Below are positions 9,719 to 19,000 of a DNA stretch of 64,000 nucleotides, one piece after another. Each line of letters begins with the position of its first letter. The stretch's first letter is position 1. Under the pieces are notes generated by a model. That model did not search any database and was not told the DNA's origin. It saw nothing but the letters and a program-made list of their open reading frames with translations. This DNA comes from CAVQWH01 sp963717595. Lineage in GTDB: Bacteria > Patescibacteriota > Saccharimonadia > Saccharimonadales > Saccharimonadaceae. The DNA is taken from assembly GCA_963717595.1 (NCBI GenBank), contig CAVQWH010000001.1, positions 62,001 to 126,000 on the forward strand, in the 5' to 3' direction. A program made the translations under genes and the position numbers.

Positions 9719-10615
9719 TTATGTGTTTATTTTCACTGCGGCCCGGAGCTTAGCACTCCTGGCGCGCGGATTGTGAACGTCTTCGGTGGCTCCGCTTATC
9801 GGCTTTTTAGTCAACAGCTCTAGGCTTGCCATATAGCCGGCTGTTTGCTGCTGCTTGAAGTATTGTTTGACTAATCGGTCTTCTAAACTGTGGAAGCTGA
9901 TTATTACCACTCTGCCCCCTGGTTTGAGCAACTTAGGAATAAGTGGCAATAATTGACCAGTTAGCTCTAATTCTTCGTTAAGCGCGATACGCAAAGCTTG
10001 AAAAGTGCGCGTAGCCGGATGAATTTTGTAGCGGCTACGATAGTTCTTGGCAATAACATCAGCAAGCTCCTTAGTGGTATGTATAGGCCGAGCTTCTACA
10101 ATTGCCTTAGCTAGCCTTCTAGCGCGTGCAATCGGCTCTTCGCCATAATCTTTAATAATCTGCTCTAAAATCTCTGGTGAACTTTTATTCACCAAGTCGC
10201 TGGCCGTACGCTCTTGGCGACGATCCATGCGCATATCAAGCAAATCATTACCCCTAAAGGAGAAACCTCGCTCTGTATTGTCAAGTTGCGGTGACGAAAC
10301 ACCCAAGTCCGCAAGCACCATATCAAACTGCCGCTTATCTGCAACTAAGTTTTTTACTGCCGTCACAAAGTCAGTATGCAATAACTTTGCACCCTGCTTC
10401 TTTATGGGCTGTAAATACTTAATTGCCATGTCATCCCGATCGACTAATGTCGCTAAATGCGCATCGCCAATACGAGAAATTACAGCTTCAGCGTGACCGC
10501 CGTAACCGGCAGTCAAATCAAGGTAGCTTTCACCGCCTTGAGGCTTTAAAAACTGTAAGACACTGTCAAGCAGCACAGGTTGATGGAGTTGTTGTGGTGG
10601 ATATTTTTTACTCAT
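9719..10615 (-). CDS. rsmH: 16S rRNA (cytosine-1402-N4)-methyltransferase RsmH
   Basis: RsmH (MraW) methylates N4 of C1402 in the ribosomal P site using SAM. It opens with HQPVLLDSVLQFLKP and the SAM motif YLDLTAGYGGHAEAV. It carries DLGVSSPQLDNTERGFSFR and ends with the family signature region (I-S-F-H-S-L-E-D-R, then N-P-R-A-R-S-A-K-L-R). 298 residues, normal length. It is the second gene of the dcw operon, after mraZ and a long leader. ATG 10615 lacks a Shine-Dalgarno sequence: the bases before it are CCTCC-like. Confidence 0.96.
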   Translation of the reverse strand: MSKKYPPQQLHQPVLLDSVLQFLKPQGGESYLDLTAGYGGHAEAVISRIGDAHLATLVDRDDMAIKYLQPIKKQGAKLLHTDFVTAVKNLVADKRQFDMVLADLGVSSPQLDNTERGFSFRGNDLLDMRMDRRQERTASDLVNKSSPEILEQIIKDYGEEPIARARRLAKAIVEARPIHTTKELADVIAKNYRSRYKIHPATRTFQALRIALNEELELTGQLLPLIPKLLKPGGRVVIISFHSLEDRLVKQYFKQQQTAGYMASLELLTKKPISGATEDVHNPRARSAKLRAAVKINT

Positions 10616-10946
10616 AATTGGAGGTCACCTAACTAGCAGTCAGCGTGTTTGTTTTTATTGGTGTTTTTGTTTTAGTTTGTAGGAAGTAAGTACTCTGAAT
10701 ACGAATATTCGTTGTAACTAGCGACGAATAATACTCGCTAAACTTCTTACATGTTGAGAGACTTATGTGTGAGGTGGAGTTTTGGGAGGTGTGTTTTGGA
10801 GGAATGTACAAAGGCCGTTTTTTAGGTGGTTGCCTAATATTCCACCCACTGACTGCCAGATAGCTGACCTCGTGAGCTTCGCTCCTGTTAGTCTACTATC
10901 TGTCTTGCTAAATTGTTAAGGTGCAACTTTCAATCTTTCAGTAAGC
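10616..10946 (-). other. 331-base untranslated spacer between mraZ and rsmH
   Basis: On the transcribed strand the spacer has a structured first half. It includes a CAGATAG/CTATCTG stem, a GAGC/GCTC hairpin, and GGTGG/CCACC followed by TAAAAAA. The second half is poor in G and holds several CCTCC and CACC runs. A 60-codon frame starting with TTG (10811-10629) has a composition unlike protein and no ribosome site, so I do not call it. The region could regulate rsmH, for example by attenuation, but this is inference. Confidence 0.4.
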
Positions 10947-11315
10947 TTAAACTGTTTCAGCAGCCATAATGCGCCAATACGAGCCCACTCTAACTGCCGT
11001 TACCTCTTTATCTATACCGGCATACTCAAGCAGTTTTTGATCAATTGTGAATCGGCCCTGCTTCAGGTCTAGGTTAGATTCCGCTTTGCCCATACGAAAA
11101 CGAACGTTTAAATCTGCAACTTTTTCGTCGAGGATATTACCATTTAAGGCAGGCTCGACTTCTTTGGCCCAGACTTGCTCTGAGTACAAGTGCAAGTATT
11201 TACCAAAGCCTCTAGTCACTACTACCCCGCTAGCAAACTCGTTACGGACTTCTACCGGCATGGTAAGCCGGTTCTTTTCGTCTAGCTTGCGGGTAAAATA
11301 GTCGACCGTTGCCAT
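10947..11315 (-). CDS. mraZ: Transcriptional repressor MraZ
   Basis: MraZ is a ring-forming AbrB-type DNA-binding protein that represses the dcw operon. The 122-residue protein has the two tandem SpoVT/AbrB-like domains. Each has a D-x3-R type motif: DEKNRLTMP near residue 12 and DLKQGRFTID near residue 83. It is the first gene of the operon. Four GTGGG repeats that fit the known MraZ site lie 75-120 bases upstream of its start, so autoregulation is very likely. Confidence 0.94.
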   Translation of the reverse strand: MATVDYFTRKLDEKNRLTMPVEVRNEFASGVVVTRGFGKYLHLYSEQVWAKEVEPALNGNILDEKVADLNVRFRMGKAESNLDLKQGRFTIDQKLLEYAGIDKEVTAVRVGSYWRIMAAETV

Positions 11316-11389
11316 TGTTTAAACCTTTGCTTCGATAAGCTTACGTTTGATTTATAGTGTTCGTGGTGCTGTTTGTTTTTCGGTGGTTA

Positions 11390-11435
11390 CCCACGGCTAC
11401 CCACTAGAATCAGTTTAATACCCACTGCTACCCAC
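11390..11435 (-). promoter_or_regulatory. MraZ operator: four GTGGG boxes
   Basis: On the transcribed strand GTGGG occurs at 11435-11431, 11425-11421, 11404-11400 and 11394-11390. Spacing is 10, 21 and 10 bases, so all boxes lie on one face of the helix. Known MraZ sites are repeats of T/GTGGG with about 5-base gaps. The sites lie just downstream of the predicted transcription start, as expected for a repressor. Confidence 0.8.
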
Positions 11436-11448
11436 GGCAATACTAAAA

Positions 11449-11454
11449 ATTATA
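11449..11454 (-). promoter_or_regulatory. -10 element of the dcw operon promoter
   Basis: A perfect TATAAT on the minus strand lies 133 bases before the mraZ start. No good -35 hexamer is found at 16-18 bases. Instead a palindromic pair of DnaA boxes ends 21 bases upstream of the hexamer. The predicted start falls near 11442, immediately before the MraZ boxes. Confidence 0.6.
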
Positions 11455-11475
11455 GGGTGATTACCTAAATCCATA

Positions 11476-11499
11476 GTTATCCACAAAAATGTGGATAAC
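11476..11499. promoter_or_regulatory. Inverted pair of consensus DnaA boxes upstream of the dcw promoter
   Basis: GTTATCCACA, four A, TGTGGATAAC form a perfect palindrome of two consensus DnaA boxes (TTATCCACA). It lies about 21 bases upstream of the dcw -10 hexamer where a -35 box would be expected. It could let DnaA activate or repress division genes. An origin role is less likely without box clusters or dnaA. Confidence 0.6.
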
Positions 11500-11520
11500 C
11501 TTGAGCGTTAACAGTAGTAA

Positions 11521-11557
11521 GTAAAATACCCCACTTTTTAAAATTGAGGTATTTTAC
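11521..11557. terminator. Bidirectional terminator-like hairpin
   Basis: GTAAAATACC and GGTATTTTAC form a 10-bp stem around a 17-base AT-rich loop. It lies 20 bases after the stop of the small membrane protein gene and upstream of the dcw promoter, so it would insulate the operon. Confidence 0.6.
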
Positions 11558-11577
11558 AACAGTCTAATCTTGGTCTT

Positions 11578-11772
11578 TTATTGCAAAAAGCTTGCTATAG
11601 TCTGTCCGCTAGCTTGGCTCATTGCTTCAAGCGTAACCCAAGCTACAAAAAAGAACAGATTGACTACCAAAGAAACTAGCAAAACAGCGTTTTTAAAATC
11701 GTGTTCTGCTGCTACAGCAACTGCATCACTAGAGACTTCTTCTACTGGGGTTTTTGTATTTATTTTTACCAT
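11578..11772 (-). CDS. Small single-pass membrane protein, leaderless
   Basis: A 64-residue protein with an acidic N-terminus, one strong membrane helix (about residues 28-50, NAVLLVSLVVNLFFFVAWV) and a short tail. No family is recognised. The case for a real gene is the promoter: a perfect TTGACA and TAACAT with a 17-base spacer places transcription about 3 bases before ATG 11772. A terminator follows. Translation of a leaderless message is implied. Confidence 0.65.
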   Translation of the reverse strand: MVKINTKTPVEEVSSDAVAVAAEHDFKNAVLLVSLVVNLFFFVAWVTLEAMSQASGQTIASFLQ

Positions 11773-11781
11773 AATATTTAT

Positions 11782-11810
11782 ATGTTAGCATAAGCTTTAT
11801 TTTATGTCAA
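11782..11810 (-). promoter_or_regulatory. Promoter of the small membrane protein gene
   Basis: Minus-strand -35 TTGACA (11810-11805), 17-base spacer, -10 TAACAT (11787-11782). The start codon lies 9 bases after the -10, giving an essentially leaderless transcript. Confidence 0.75.
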
Positions 11811-11846
11811 GTATTTAGTGTAGTTATGAGATATAATAAAGCAAAT

Positions 11847-12704
11847 ATGCTTGGTATTGTTTTTCGATTGATTTGGCGACTTGTCGTGTTAGTGGCTGGG
11901 ATTACAGTTGCTTATCTCATTATTAAAAGTCTGTTCCCCTACCTAGACCGTCATTTACCGCTATTGCTGGTGGTAGCTATTTTATATGCCATAAGTGCAT
12001 ATATAGCTATCCCTTTACTAATTCGTTTATGGCGCGTAGCGATTAAGCCTAACCACATACCCATGTATGTAATAACTGGTGACGGCTGGCCTTCAGATCC
12101 TGTAAACATAGCTATAGTCTGCCGCTCAAGAGAGCAGTTAATTGAGACTATGACCGAAGCTGGCTGGACACAAGCAGATGAGTCAACCTTTTTCAATATG
12201 CTGCGCGAGGGTTGGGCTATATTATTTAAAAAACAGTACCCAACTGCGCCTTTTAGCAGCCTTTACTTGTTTAATCGCCGACAAGATATAGGTTTTCAAA
12301 TTCAAGAAGGTAACCCACCCACGCCTCGCCATAGGCATCACGTGCGCTTTTGGCTGCTTGACCAATTGGCAGACGACACTCACCATAATTTCTGGCAAGC
12401 TTTGCTACAAAAATTTTTACGTTCCAAGCAACAGGTCTGGATAGGTGCAGCCACTCATGACGTACGCCCTTTTGATTTTCGCATGAGAAATTTACAGATA
12501 ACTCATCGCATAGATAGCGACACAAACAAAGAACGCGACTTTTTAATCAAGACTATTAAAAACACGGGCTATTGCCGTGGAGTAGACATAGTTGAGTCCG
12601 GCCATAAGTTAGCATTTCGAGGACAAACTTTTGGTGTAAACCTGGTAGTAGATGGCGAGCTAAAGATTGTTAAACTGCGTACTCGCCGTTCAAGCAAAAC
12701 TTAA
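11847..12704 (+). CDS. LssY C-terminal domain membrane protein
   Basis: Two N-terminal membrane helices (about residues 1-57) are followed by a soluble domain resembling the LssY C-terminal domain found on some PAP2-type phosphatases. The domain includes PVNIAIVCRSREQLIETMTEAGWTQAD and HHVRFW with an Arg/His-rich loop. No phosphatase domain is present, and the biochemical role is unknown. TATAAT at 11832-11837 lies 9 bases before ATG 11847, so that start is preferred to the in-frame ATG 11826, which would lie upstream of the promoter box. The 3' end overlaps the convergent reductase gene by 4 bases. Confidence 0.72.
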   Translation: MLGIVFRLIWRLVVLVAGITVAYLIIKSLFPYLDRHLPLLLVVAILYAISAYIAIPLLIRLWRVAIKPNHIPMYVITGDGWPSDPVNIAIVCRSREQLIETMTEAGWTQADESTFFNMLREGWAILFKKQYPTAPFSSLYLFNRRQDIGFQIQEGNPPTPRHRHHVRFWLLDQLADDTHHNFWQALLQKFLRSKQQVWIGAATHDVRPFDFRMRNLQITHRIDSDTNKERDFLIKTIKNTGYCRGVDIVESGHKLAFRGQTFGVNLVVDGELKIVKLRTRRSSKT

Positions 12705-13384
12705 AAATTCTTTTCGTCGTAACCAGGGAAAAAGTCTTGTACTAGCTGGCTTTCCGGCAAGCCATGTTTTTTCAAATCATCACCCAAGTTTTCTACCATA
12801 GGCTCAGGACCTGATAGATAAACTAGCTTTGAATTAACGTTTCCTAAAGTATCTTGAATTAACTTCAAGTTTAACGGTTTACCAACTGAATAATTTACAT
12901 TAAAAGATTCGTCAGTATTAGACCATTCATCCAGTTCTTTTTGAAACACTATATCGTTAGTACGGTTAGCGTAAAGTAAACTTACTGGCCTAGGTTCATC
13001 TTCATGCACACGCTGTTTTAAGATGCTATGAAAAGGCGTAATACCGATGCCACCGGCAATCCAAACTACCGGCTTATCACTATCTTGCCAAACAAAATCA
13101 CCGTCCGGCTTACCGTCAGCTTCAATCGTATCACCAATTTGCAAGCCGTTAAGTGCTTGCTTAAAAGTACTATCCGTAATTCGAGTAGTTATTTGTACTT
13201 CACCTTCATATGGAGCCGAGGCTATCGTAAACCACCGTTTTACTCCTTCGCTGTCAGGATTATCATGAACCAGCTCGTACTCCATAAACTGACCGGCCTG
13301 CCACGACAGCTGGCTTTCCGGCTTGAAACGAAAAGTTACTACATTCCCTACCTCTGGTTGTTTGCTAACTAGATTCAACTTCAC
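12701..13384 (-). CDS. FAD/NAD(P)-binding ferredoxin reductase-like oxidoreductase
   Basis: A two-domain flavin reductase of 227 residues. The FAD domain has RWFTIASAP (about 50-58, the R-x-Y/F-S/T motif). The pyridine nucleotide domain has GGIGITPFHSIL (about 110-121) and YLSGPEPMV near 190. It lacks an iron-sulfur domain, so it must pass electrons to a separate acceptor, which cannot be named here. Confidence 0.85.
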   Translation of the reverse strand: MKLNLVSKQPEVGNVVTFRFKPESQLSWQAGQFMEYELVHDNPDSEGVKRWFTIASAPYEGEVQITTRITDSTFKQALNGLQIGDTIEADGKPDGDFVWQDSDKPVVWIAGGIGITPFHSILKQRVHEDEPRPVSLLYANRTNDIVFQKELDEWSNTDESFNVNYSVGKPLNLKLIQDTLGNVNSKLVYLSGPEPMVENLGDDLKKHGLPESQLVQDFFPGYDEKNF

Positions 13385-13407
13385 ACTACTGTTTATTATA
13401 ACACTTC

Positions 13408-14250
13408 CTAATGATCAGATTTTTCATTAAACATATGCTTAAAAACGTTTTCGGTCATACCACTCCAGTGTTTTTTGTAATAATGCAGTCTAGCGCTGCG
13501 AATATCGCTTTTTCTACGCGATAAACGGCTGTCATGCTCCAGGTGTTTAGCTACTGTAGTAGAGCAAAAAACAGTTTTATAGCCTTGTTTTTGTATTCTA
13601 ACATTTAAGTCATGGGTTTCGTGGTACCGCATTGCCGTGTCAAATCCCTTAATTTTTCTGAATAACGAAGCTCTTATAGCAAAGCAGCCTTCAGCAACCC
13701 AGCCTACTTGCTGCAGCTCTTTTTCAGGTAACATTCTATATGAAGCTGCCCTAGCGGGCGCACCTTTGATAAATTGTCCCTTAGTAATTTCACCATGTTC
13801 AAGCATGTGCTCTAAAACCTGATCTGGAGCTTCGCGTACGGGGTGCATAAGTTCTCCATAATTCCATCGCATAGGCTTATTTTTAGCATCATTAATACTA
13901 AACCCCACAACCCCTACGGACTTATCGGAAAAAATCTTTCTTATCAGCTCCACTATATCTTTCTTGTAAATAAACTGGCAATCAGCATCTAAAAAGAAGA
14001 TTATCCCATCACCACTTAGGCGCGGAATAATTCTATTACGATTGCCTCCTGGGCCTAGGTTTTTTGTTCCCCTAATAACTAGAGCTTGACTGTCAAATTC
14101 ATTACGCAACTGTTCCGCGGTGTTATCTGAAGAAGCATCATCGCAGACCACGATTTTTCCGAAGCTATTTTTTTGCAGCTCTTTTACTCGCTTTAATACA
14201 AGTTCGGAAGAATTATAAGTAGGAACTACTGCAATAACTTTTTGTCTCAT
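13408..14250 (-). CDS. Family 2 glycosyltransferase
   Basis: GT-A fold transferase of 280 residues. AVVPTYNSSELV at the N-terminus, CDDASSDNT near 37-45 and the metal-binding D-x-D in FLDADCQF near 87-93 define the nucleotide-sugar site. Later residues include the acceptor-side motif region with W-V-A-E-G-C-F. No C-terminal membrane helix. It likely decorates a cell-surface polymer. Substrates are unknown. Confidence 0.85.
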   Translation of the reverse strand: MRQKVIAVVPTYNSSELVLKRVKELQKNSFGKIVVCDDASSDNTAEQLRNEFDSQALVIRGTKNLGPGGNRNRIIPRLSGDGIIFFLDADCQFIYKKDIVELIRKIFSDKSVGVVGFSINDAKNKPMRWNYGELMHPVREAPDQVLEHMLEHGEITKGQFIKGAPARAASYRMLPEKELQQVGWVAEGCFAIRASLFRKIKGFDTAMRYHETHDLNVRIQKQGYKTVFCSTTVAKHLEHDSRLSRRKSDIRSARLHYYKKHWSGMTENVFKHMFNEKSDH

Positions 14251-14294
14251 CTCACTTCGACTATACCAATAATTTAACTTGTAGTCACCAAGGC

Positions 14295-15008
14295 TTATCG
14301 ATACTCGGGATTTTCAAAGTCAAAGCGCTCGCCCGCATCCCATTTGCTGCGCTGATTGCCATAAGCCGGGATACCGCCAGATTGTTTTATCATGCTAGCT
14401 AAGTGCATTAAGTTCCAGGTCATAAATGTCGTATTGCGATTGGTAAAATCATTCTCCGGACCACCAGAGCCTTTGTCTAAGTAGTTAGGGCCTGGACCTA
14501 CCTCGCCTATCCAACCGGCATCTGCCTGAGGCGGAATCGCGCAACCAATATGCTGCAAGCTATAAAGAATATTCATCGTGCAGTGTTTCACGCCGTCTTC
14601 ATTACCGGTAATAATCGCTCCGCCAACTTTGCCATAATAAGCATACTGGCCTTTATCATTTAGTTCGCCGGAATTAGAATATAGCCTTTCAATCAGTTTC
14701 TTAGTTTGCGAGCTGTTGTCGCCCAGCCAAATTGGCCCGGCAATCACTAAAATATCAGCCTTTTGTACCTTTTTATAAATCTCAGGCCACTCATCAACAT
14801 CCCAGCCATGTTCGCGCATATCAGGATAAACACCAGTCGCTACATCATGGTCAATAAAGCGGATGACTTCCGTCTTCACGCCCTCTTTTTCCATAATCTT
14901 GCGGCTTACATCTACTAAACCTTGTGTGTTGCTGGTTTCAGGTGATTTCTTAAGAGTACAGTTAAAGAATAGTGCGTTTAAATTAGAGAAGTCTTTCTTA
15001 AGATCCAT
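14295..15008 (-). CDS. Flavodoxin-family NAD(P)H-dependent FMN reductase
   Basis: A 237-residue flavodoxin-fold protein. The phosphate-binding N-terminal loop is NALFFNCTLKKSPETSNTQG. The strand ILVIAGPIWLGDNSSQTKKLIERL provides the flavin contact, and GGAIITGNEDG follows. It probably reduces quinones or other small electrophiles with FMN. Its neighbour at 12.7 kb is also a flavin reductase. Confidence 0.83.
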   Translation of the reverse strand: MDLKKDFSNLNALFFNCTLKKSPETSNTQGLVDVSRKIMEKEGVKTEVIRFIDHDVATGVYPDMREHGWDVDEWPEIYKKVQKADILVIAGPIWLGDNSSQTKKLIERLYSNSGELNDKGQYAYYGKVGGAIITGNEDGVKHCTMNILYSLQHIGCAIPPQADAGWIGEVGPGPNYLDKGSGGPENDFTNRNTTFMTWNLMHLASMIKQSGGIPAYGNQRSKWDAGERFDFENPEYR

Positions 15009-15031
15009 ATGTTCATTTTAGCACAATGATT

Positions 15032-15940
15032 TTATATCTGACCGCTGCCGGTGGCAATTATCAAGATGAACCCAACAGTCCCAAGGCCGACTGCTTTATA
15101 TAAGCTGTGGTGACGGTACCAGTTACGACGCAAGCTTTTTGGCATTTTGCTTCTGTACGCATACGAAGCCAAAGCCACAAAAGCCGCAAAGCTTATTAAT
15201 ATTAAAGACCCAAGTGTAGCTGGGCTTAGTGACTGAGCGCCGATGCCTAAACTAGCTAAGACGCTATACGGTTGATGCTGTGGCTGTACAAATATTTTTT
15301 TAACCGGCTCTTTAGTGCTAGCCAAAACCGCTGCAGACTCCGGCTTGCCGTAGTATGCCACTACTAGGCTAGTGTTTTCATCTTGTAGTTTTCCATTAAC
15401 AACCGCAAAACCAACATCTGTGTAGCTTTTATTTAAAACATTTGCCCTATGCGTTGGCGAAGCTAGCCAAGCCTGTACGGTTGCCTCAGAAGTCGGATAA
15501 TTTTTAGCTAGGTTCTCACCTGCTTTGTCGTAGTTATACTGAACTTTATTAAGCCAACTCCATGGCTGTACTCCGCTGGGTGAAACGTGCGCCCAGTAAT
15601 TGTATTTGAACATGTCTTCAGCTTTGTCATAAGCGGCTTGGTCAAGTTTTTTATTCAGCTTTAACGGCGCTAGGCTATTCTTTTCTCTAGCTTGATTCGT
15701 ATCGGTGAGCAAGCCGGATATTGAAGTTGTGGTACTCCTACCCAATACCGAAAAATGCCCGCCAACCGCAAAGTTATAAAAAGTCTGCATCAAAAGCACG
15801 GCAACCAAAATAGCCACCAAACCATGCCGACGAATCAAGTGCGGGCGATATTGGTTGCCCTTGTGCGGCACTACCAAATGCTTAGCGTGATGGCGTAGAG
15901 TCTTATGTGTTTTTTTAGTTTTTTTTGTTTTCGCTTTCAC
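15032..15940 (-). CDS. CAP (SCP/PR1) domain surface protein
   Basis: A very basic N-terminus is followed by a membrane segment (about residues 42-62). The CAP domain covers about 75-205 and contains the conserved histidine in YWAHVSPSG, GENLAKNY, and SPTHRANVLNKSYTDVGFAVV. Two further hydrophobic segments lie near the C-terminus (about 230-255 and 275-298). Secreted bacterial CAP proteins are often wall-associated. The catalytic activity is unknown. Confidence 0.85.
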   Translation of the reverse strand: MKAKTKKTKKTHKTLRHHAKHLVVPHKGNQYRPHLIRRHGLVAILVAVLLMQTFYNFAVGGHFSVLGRSTTTSISGLLTDTNQAREKNSLAPLKLNKKLDQAAYDKAEDMFKYNYWAHVSPSGVQPWSWLNKVQYNYDKAGENLAKNYPTSEATVQAWLASPTHRANVLNKSYTDVGFAVVNGKLQDENTSLVVAYYGKPESAAVLASTKEPVKKIFVQPQHQPYSVLASLGIGAQSLSPATLGSLILISFAAFVALASYAYRSKMPKSLRRNWYRHHSLYKAVGLGTVGFILIIATGSGQI

Positions 15941-15971
15941 GATGAGTTTATTATATCATTTTTTATATTTT

Positions 15972-16003
15972 AAAAGACCCCTGGTAAATTACATGGGTCT
16001 TTT
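15972..16003 (-). terminator. Terminator after the lamin-tail surface protein gene
   Basis: AAAAGACCC and GGGTCTTTT form a 9-bp stem with a 14-base loop in the gap between the large surface protein (ends 16020) and the CAP gene. Confidence 0.6.
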
Positions 16004-16019
16004 GTGTTACTTTGTATTT

Positions 16020-19000
16020 TTATACTTCAGCTTGGTTTCGTCGGCGGAAGAAGTAATAAACAATTCCAGCTACCACTACGACAATCGGAATCCAGTAGTA
16101 CCAGCAGATACCGAGGAATTTGCTGCAGCCCTTGTCTTTGTTTGTTGTGCTATCGCCTAATATATTACTGCTACTAGATTTTGGTTTGCTACTATCTTTA
16201 TTCTTGCTAGTCTGAGCACCTAAGACTGCTGCACCGCCATTGCCGGCTGTAGCGCCAGTAGCTAGTGCAGTAGTTGTACCCCCCGGAGTGCCAGTGGTTA
16301 CACTCGTAAACGTAACAGAACTGCTACCAGCTCCACCGCTACCGATAAAGGTTAGCGACGGAGTCGGAGTTGTGTAAGTAAAGTTAAAAGTTTTGGAAGT
16401 TGAATTAAGAGCAGCATCAGTAACTGTCAAGGTAAAGCTATAGGTGCCATCCGTAGTAGCAGTGAAATTAGGTTCAAGGGCTGCTGGGTCAGAGATACTT
16501 ACATTATTCGTAGAAACTAAATCATTAGGTGTCCAGTAGTAAGACAAACTAGTTCCAGGAGCTGGATCTGTTGCTGTAACGTCAGGCGTAATAACGTTAC
16601 CGCTAGTGCTATAGCTATTAATTGTCACATCGGGTGCGTGATTATCTACGGTTACGGATATAGTCGTTACCGAACCAGAGTCCTTGTTGCCAGCAGCGTC
16701 GCGTGCTTCTAAATCTATGGTATATGTGCCATCACTAACTCCAGTTGTATCCCAGTTATAGTCAGCTACATTAGCTGCGTACACGGTGTGCGGACCACCA
16801 ACTATATGATTACTAGAGTCTTTAACTACTAGATAGTAGTGATCTGGATTATTGTCCATAACGGTTCCTTTAATAGTTACTGTGCCATGTACTACATCGC
16901 CATCGCCAGGCGCAGTAATAGCAACGTCGGGAGCTGTAGTGTCCACTTGTACATCGTGGTATTTATATTTCCAGTTCCCCGCTCCATCAAAAGCTTGAAC
17001 CTTTAGCCTATAAAAACCATCTGATAATCCACTGACATTAAACGTCCAAGAATTTGTACCACTAGCTGTTCCACTATCAATAGTACTAATGTAACTGCCA
17101 CCAATTGAATCTATTTTAGTAACAGTGTATTTAACTTCTGAGACTGAAGTTAAAGCATCAGAAGCAGTACCTTCAACTGAAAAGTTCCCGGTATTAAGAA
17201 GACTGCCATTTGATGGGGTTGTTATGTCCACGTTTGGTTTAGTTTTATCTATAACGAAATTACCTGAATTTATAGTCTGGTTATTACCGGCTTTATCAAA
17301 AGCACCGGCTTTAATGTGATAAGTACCTTCCGGCAAGCTAGACAAATCGCAGCTCATTTCTCCAGCAGCTAACTCAGAACTAGTAGCGCTGCCACATGTA
17401 GAAAGTAGTGTATTCGAGCTGTTATAAACGTGAATTACCAAAGACTTCAAACCGCTACCTGGGTCAGAGGCTTCAACAGTTACGTTCGGCCAAGCAAAAG
17501 GAGTTGAGAAATCTGTAGGACTCGTAAAGCTAACTACAGGCCTAGTGTGGTCAATTGTTATTTCCCGCCAATCGCTCCATGGGCTCTTATTGCCTGCTGC
17601 ATCTTCTGATTGAATGTGCCAGAAGAAATGGCTTTCCGGTTGGCTAGCACCAACTGATTTTGAAGTACCTGTATATGTGTGCGTCCAGCTGCTAGTAGCG
17701 CTTCGGCAGGCAAGTGTCGCCAGACGGCTCAGTTGCCTGGTAACAGCTTTGGTAGTTATACTTCACTGCCCCAGAAGCACTTTCATTACTCCATGACTGA
17801 GTAAATCCTGTGTTGGTATAGAAAGGATTCGTATCGCTATTTGGATTAATTGGAGTAGGAGTATTTGGTGCTGTGTTATCAACCGTTAGCTCCCAAGGTG
17901 AGCTCCAGTCACTTTCACGACCAGAACTATCCATAGCTTTAACGTGCCAGTAATAAACGCCTGCTGGCGTGCCTGGAGTAGGAATTTGCGAGCTAGTCAA
18001 AAGGCCTGATGTATAAACTGGTGATACAAATGATCCGTCCAGGTTAGTAGCTGCTAAGTGAGATGACTCATATTTATATTTAACAGGTAACGAGCTGCTG
18101 CTTACATCACTCCAGTCAATTAGTGTCTGGTTTGCTGTGGTTTTAAAAGAATTATTCGCAGGAGAGATGTGCGTAGGTGTTGCAAGCTTCAAACGATATA
18201 TTCGAACGTTTCCTAAATCTGTATAATTATATTGATTATTAGTATCAACTACATTGACATTAGGATTGGTCTTATCATCAACTAAAATATCGGCTGTAGG
18301 TTCACTATGCGTGCTAGTACCGTTAACTGTTAAAGTGCTTGGCGCGGTTACTCCCGAGCCCTGGTCAACGTCTATACCACCCCAGCCATTGTTTGATGTA
18401 GTTATGTTATTTACAGTTACATCCGAGCCATTAACTACAAGGCCATCGCGATTATTATTCTTTATTGTTACGTTATCTATAAGGGAACTGGACGCCTGAT
18501 AAGTATTAATTCCGTGGAGATCTGTGCCCCCCGAGCCGTCAATCGTAAGATTTTTGATAGTTATATTGTTAGCAACAACCTCAAGCGTAGCGTTATTGCT
18601 ATTACTTGTCTTAGTAAATGTTGGTGAAAGAGTATGCCCCTGGCCATCTATAGTTAGTTGCTTAGTGATATTAACTCTACTGCTAATTGCAAGGTCAGAG
18701 TTAATTTGAATTGTGTCCCCAACATTAGCACTATCAATAGCAGTCTGCAAATCTCCGTAATAAGTAGATGTAGTTATGTCTTCTACCGGTCCGCTCGTAA
18801 GAGTATTAGCACTACCTTTAGTAGGAGTAGCAAATACTTGAGGGGCGCTTAAGTCACCGTTAGGGGTAAGGCCATAACTCTCTCCGCTACTCAAACTAGG
18901 ATAAGTTAATGTGTCTAAGGGAGTGTTAGCACTTTCAGCTGCACTACTTACAAATAGTTTTACTGTTGCCCCGCTATTTGGTAGCTGACCATCATCTTCT

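Noticed and set aside
10629..10811. 60-codon frame inside the mraZ-rsmH spacer
   Set aside because: Starts with TTG, has no ribosome site, is rich in Thr/Ser/Lys with no protein-like pattern, and lies in a G-poor untranslated region.
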